NCBI GenBank assembly: GCA_003136615.1
Contig: PLFA01000111.1
Coordinates: 7,249-14,206 of the forward strand
DNA: 6,958 nt
Direction: 5' to 3'
Source: Caulobacteraceae bacterium
GTDB lineage: Bacteria > Pseudomonadota > Alphaproteobacteria > Caulobacterales > Caulobacteraceae
Shown here: positions 6,026 through 6,958 of the stretch, piece by piece
How the letters are laid out: each line of letters opens with the position of its first letter
How positions within the stretch are numbered: the stretch's first letter is position 1
Made by a program: the position numbers and the translations under genes
Notes under the pieces: generated by a model
What the model saw: only the letters and a program-made list of their open reading frames with translations
Databases searched by the model: none
What the model was told of the DNA's origin: nothing

Positions 6026-6792
6026 GCGTCGCCGCGCTGCCGGCGGCGACGATCCTCCTGGTGAGGGACGCCCCAGGTCTGGAAGTCCTGATGGTCAAAC
6101 GCCATCACCAGATCGATTTCGCCTCCGGCGCCCTGGTTTTTCCTGGCGGCAAGACCCACGACGGCGATCACGATCCGGCCTGGGAGTTCCGCACCCTGGG
6201 CTGGGGTGAGTCCCTGCCGCATAAGCGAGCCCTGCGCATCGCGGCGATCCGCGAGGCGTATGAGGAGACCGGCATTCTCCTGGCCCGCCATCCCGATCAG
6301 TCGCCGTTCGCCGGCAGCGAGGTCGCCGGCGCCGCGCGGGCGGATATCGCCGCCGATCGCCGGCCGTTCCTCGATCTGGTCACTGAACTCGACCTGCACT
6401 TAGACCTGGGAGCGCTCTCGGTCTTCGCCCGCTGGGTCACTCCGGCGATGATGCCCAAGCGCTTCGACACCTGGTTCTTCATCGCCACCGCGCCCGAGGA
6501 TCAGTTCGCGGTGTGCGACGGCTATGAGACGGTCGACGCCGAATGGATCGAGCCTGGCGTGGCGCTCGGCCTGGCGGATCGCGGTGAACGGAAGATCATC
6601 TTCCCCACGCGCATGAATTTGCAACTTCTGGCCGAATCGGGGAACGCCGATCAGGCCATCGCCACGGCGCAAGCCCGGCCGGGCGTGGTTGTCGAACCTT
6701 GGGTCGAAGTCAGGGACGGCCGGCAGTATCTGATGCTGCCGCCGGATGCGGGCTACGGCGCGGTGGCCGAGCCCTTGTCAAGCGCGATGTGA
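6022..6792 (+). CDS. Nudix hydrolase, NUDT19/CoA-diphosphatase-like
   Basis: This 256-residue Nudix-fold protein has the strand-loop GALVFPGGK (36-44) followed by the metal-binding helix REAYEETG (77-84), with all core Nudix glutamates (78, 81, 82) present. The canonical box places 13 residues between its first Gly and this Arg. Here 33 lie between Gly43 and Arg77, so the box carries an insert of about 20 residues. That architecture recalls the NUDT19/RP2 group, which hydrolyses CoA and acyl-CoA to 3',5'-ADP and phosphopantetheine products. The preceding GxxxFPGG also matches part of the CoA-diphosphatase signature. The ATG overlaps the P450 stop (ATGA at 6022-6025), so translation is probably coupled. 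The region after about 125 (SVFARWVTP, RFDTWFF, VDAEWIEP) is the usual C-terminal extension of these proteins. Substrate is inferred from family resemblance only; another nucleoside-diphosphate derivative is possible. Confidence 0.87.
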   Translation: MSVAALPAATILLVRDAPGLEVLMVKRHHQIDFASGALVFPGGKTHDGDHDPAWEFRTLGWGESLPHKRALRIAAIREAYEETGILLARHPDQSPFAGSEVAGAARADIAADRRPFLDLVTELDLHLDLGALSVFARWVTPAMMPKRFDTWFFIATAPEDQFAVCDGYETVDAEWIEPGVALGLADRGERKIIFPTRMNLQLLAESGNADQAIATAQARPGVVVEPWVEVRDGRQYLMLPPDAGYGAVAEPLSSAM

Positions 6793-6812
6793 CGCCGGCA
6801 ATCGGAAGGACT

Positions 6813-6836
6813 GACCCGCGAGGCTACCGCGGAGTC
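6813..6836. terminator. hairpin between convergent genes
   Basis: GACCCGCG (6813-6820) can pair with CGCGG-A-GTC (6828-6836), with a single bulged A and a 7-base loop. It sits 20 bp after the Nudix stop and covers the stop codon of the converging - strand gene. No T-tract follows, so it may be a weak or Rho-assisted bidirectional terminator, or simply a chance GC-rich hairpin. Confidence 0.3.
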
Positions 6837-6958
6837 GCCTCGACCTGGCGCTCGAGCTCCTCGCAGATCACCTTCCCCAGGGGGTGGGAGGGGTCCTTGA
6901 TGCCATCGCGCACCGAGGCGCGGATGGCGTCGATGTGGGCGTCGACAAGGCTCAGCGG
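6824..6958 (-). CDS. C-terminal fragment of an unrecognised protein, 5' end outside window
   Basis: On the - strand a frame open from the window edge runs 44 codons to a TAG (6824-6826). The readable residues begin PLSLVDAHIDAIRASVRDG, include HPLGKVICEELE near the end and finish EATPR. The sequence is charged and looks helical, with third-position GC bias like the neighbouring genes, which supports real coding. I do not recognise the family from this tail. The gene converges on the Nudix gene with a gap of 31 bp and so belongs to a separate transcription unit entering from the right. Confidence 0.6.
   Translation of the reverse strand, partial: PLSLVDAHIDAIRASVRDGIKDPSHPLGKVICEELERQVEATPR

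Noticed and set aside
1..6958. CRISPR arrays, tRNA/rRNA genes, insertion sequences, toxin-antitoxin or defence genes
   Set aside because: No regularly spaced repeats, tRNA-like cloverleaf, transposase motif or terminal repeats were seen; coding regions account for nearly all of the sequence.

Overview
The window is about 7 kb of dense, GC-rich chromosomal DNA. It most likely comes from an alphaproteobacterium, perhaps Caulobacterales or Sphingomonadales. The grounds are the high GC at third codon positions, a DUF1489 protein (a family I know mainly from Alphaproteobacteria) and the CYP108-like P450. No exact species can be named from the sequence alone.

Left part (1-4407, + strand): a leucine/isovalerate catabolism (liu-type) operon entered in mid-gene. 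It runs from the carboxyltransferase (beta) subunit of 3-methylcrotonyl-CoA carboxylase (5' end outside the window), to a crotonase-family 3-methylglutaconyl-CoA hydratase, to the biotin-carrying alpha subunit of the carboxylase, to a small DUF1489 protein. The last three are tightly coupled. The alpha subunit starts with a GTG sharing one base with the hydratase stop, and DUF1489 starts with a GTG overlapping the alpha-subunit stop (GTGA). Together the enzymes turn 3-methylcrotonyl-CoA into 3-methylglutaconyl-CoA and then HMG-CoA. Isovaleryl-CoA dehydrogenase and HMG-CoA lyase are not in the window.

Middle (4408-4714): a stretch of about 300 bp without an intact gene. It holds the decayed 3' end of an acyl-CoA dehydrogenase gene on the - strand. 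The last 63 residues are readable in one frame, and shorter upstream pieces lie in the other two frames. The rest of the gene is missing, and the next gene begins where it should continue.

Right part (4715-6792, + strand): a two-gene unit of a CYP108-like soluble cytochrome P450 and a Nudix hydrolase of the NUDT19/CoA-diphosphatase type, overlapping by ATGA. Their functional link is unproven, but both could act in oxidation of a hydrophobic (terpenoid, alicyclic or sterol-like) substrate and its CoA esters. The last 135 bp carry the C-terminal 44 codons of an unrecognised - strand gene convergent with the Nudix gene.

I see no CRISPR array, RNA gene, insertion sequence, integrase or prophage element. 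Most of the window is ordinary catabolic DNA. The points of most interest are the acyl-CoA dehydrogenase remnant and its junction, the P450-Nudix coupling, and DUF1489 in the carboxylase operon.
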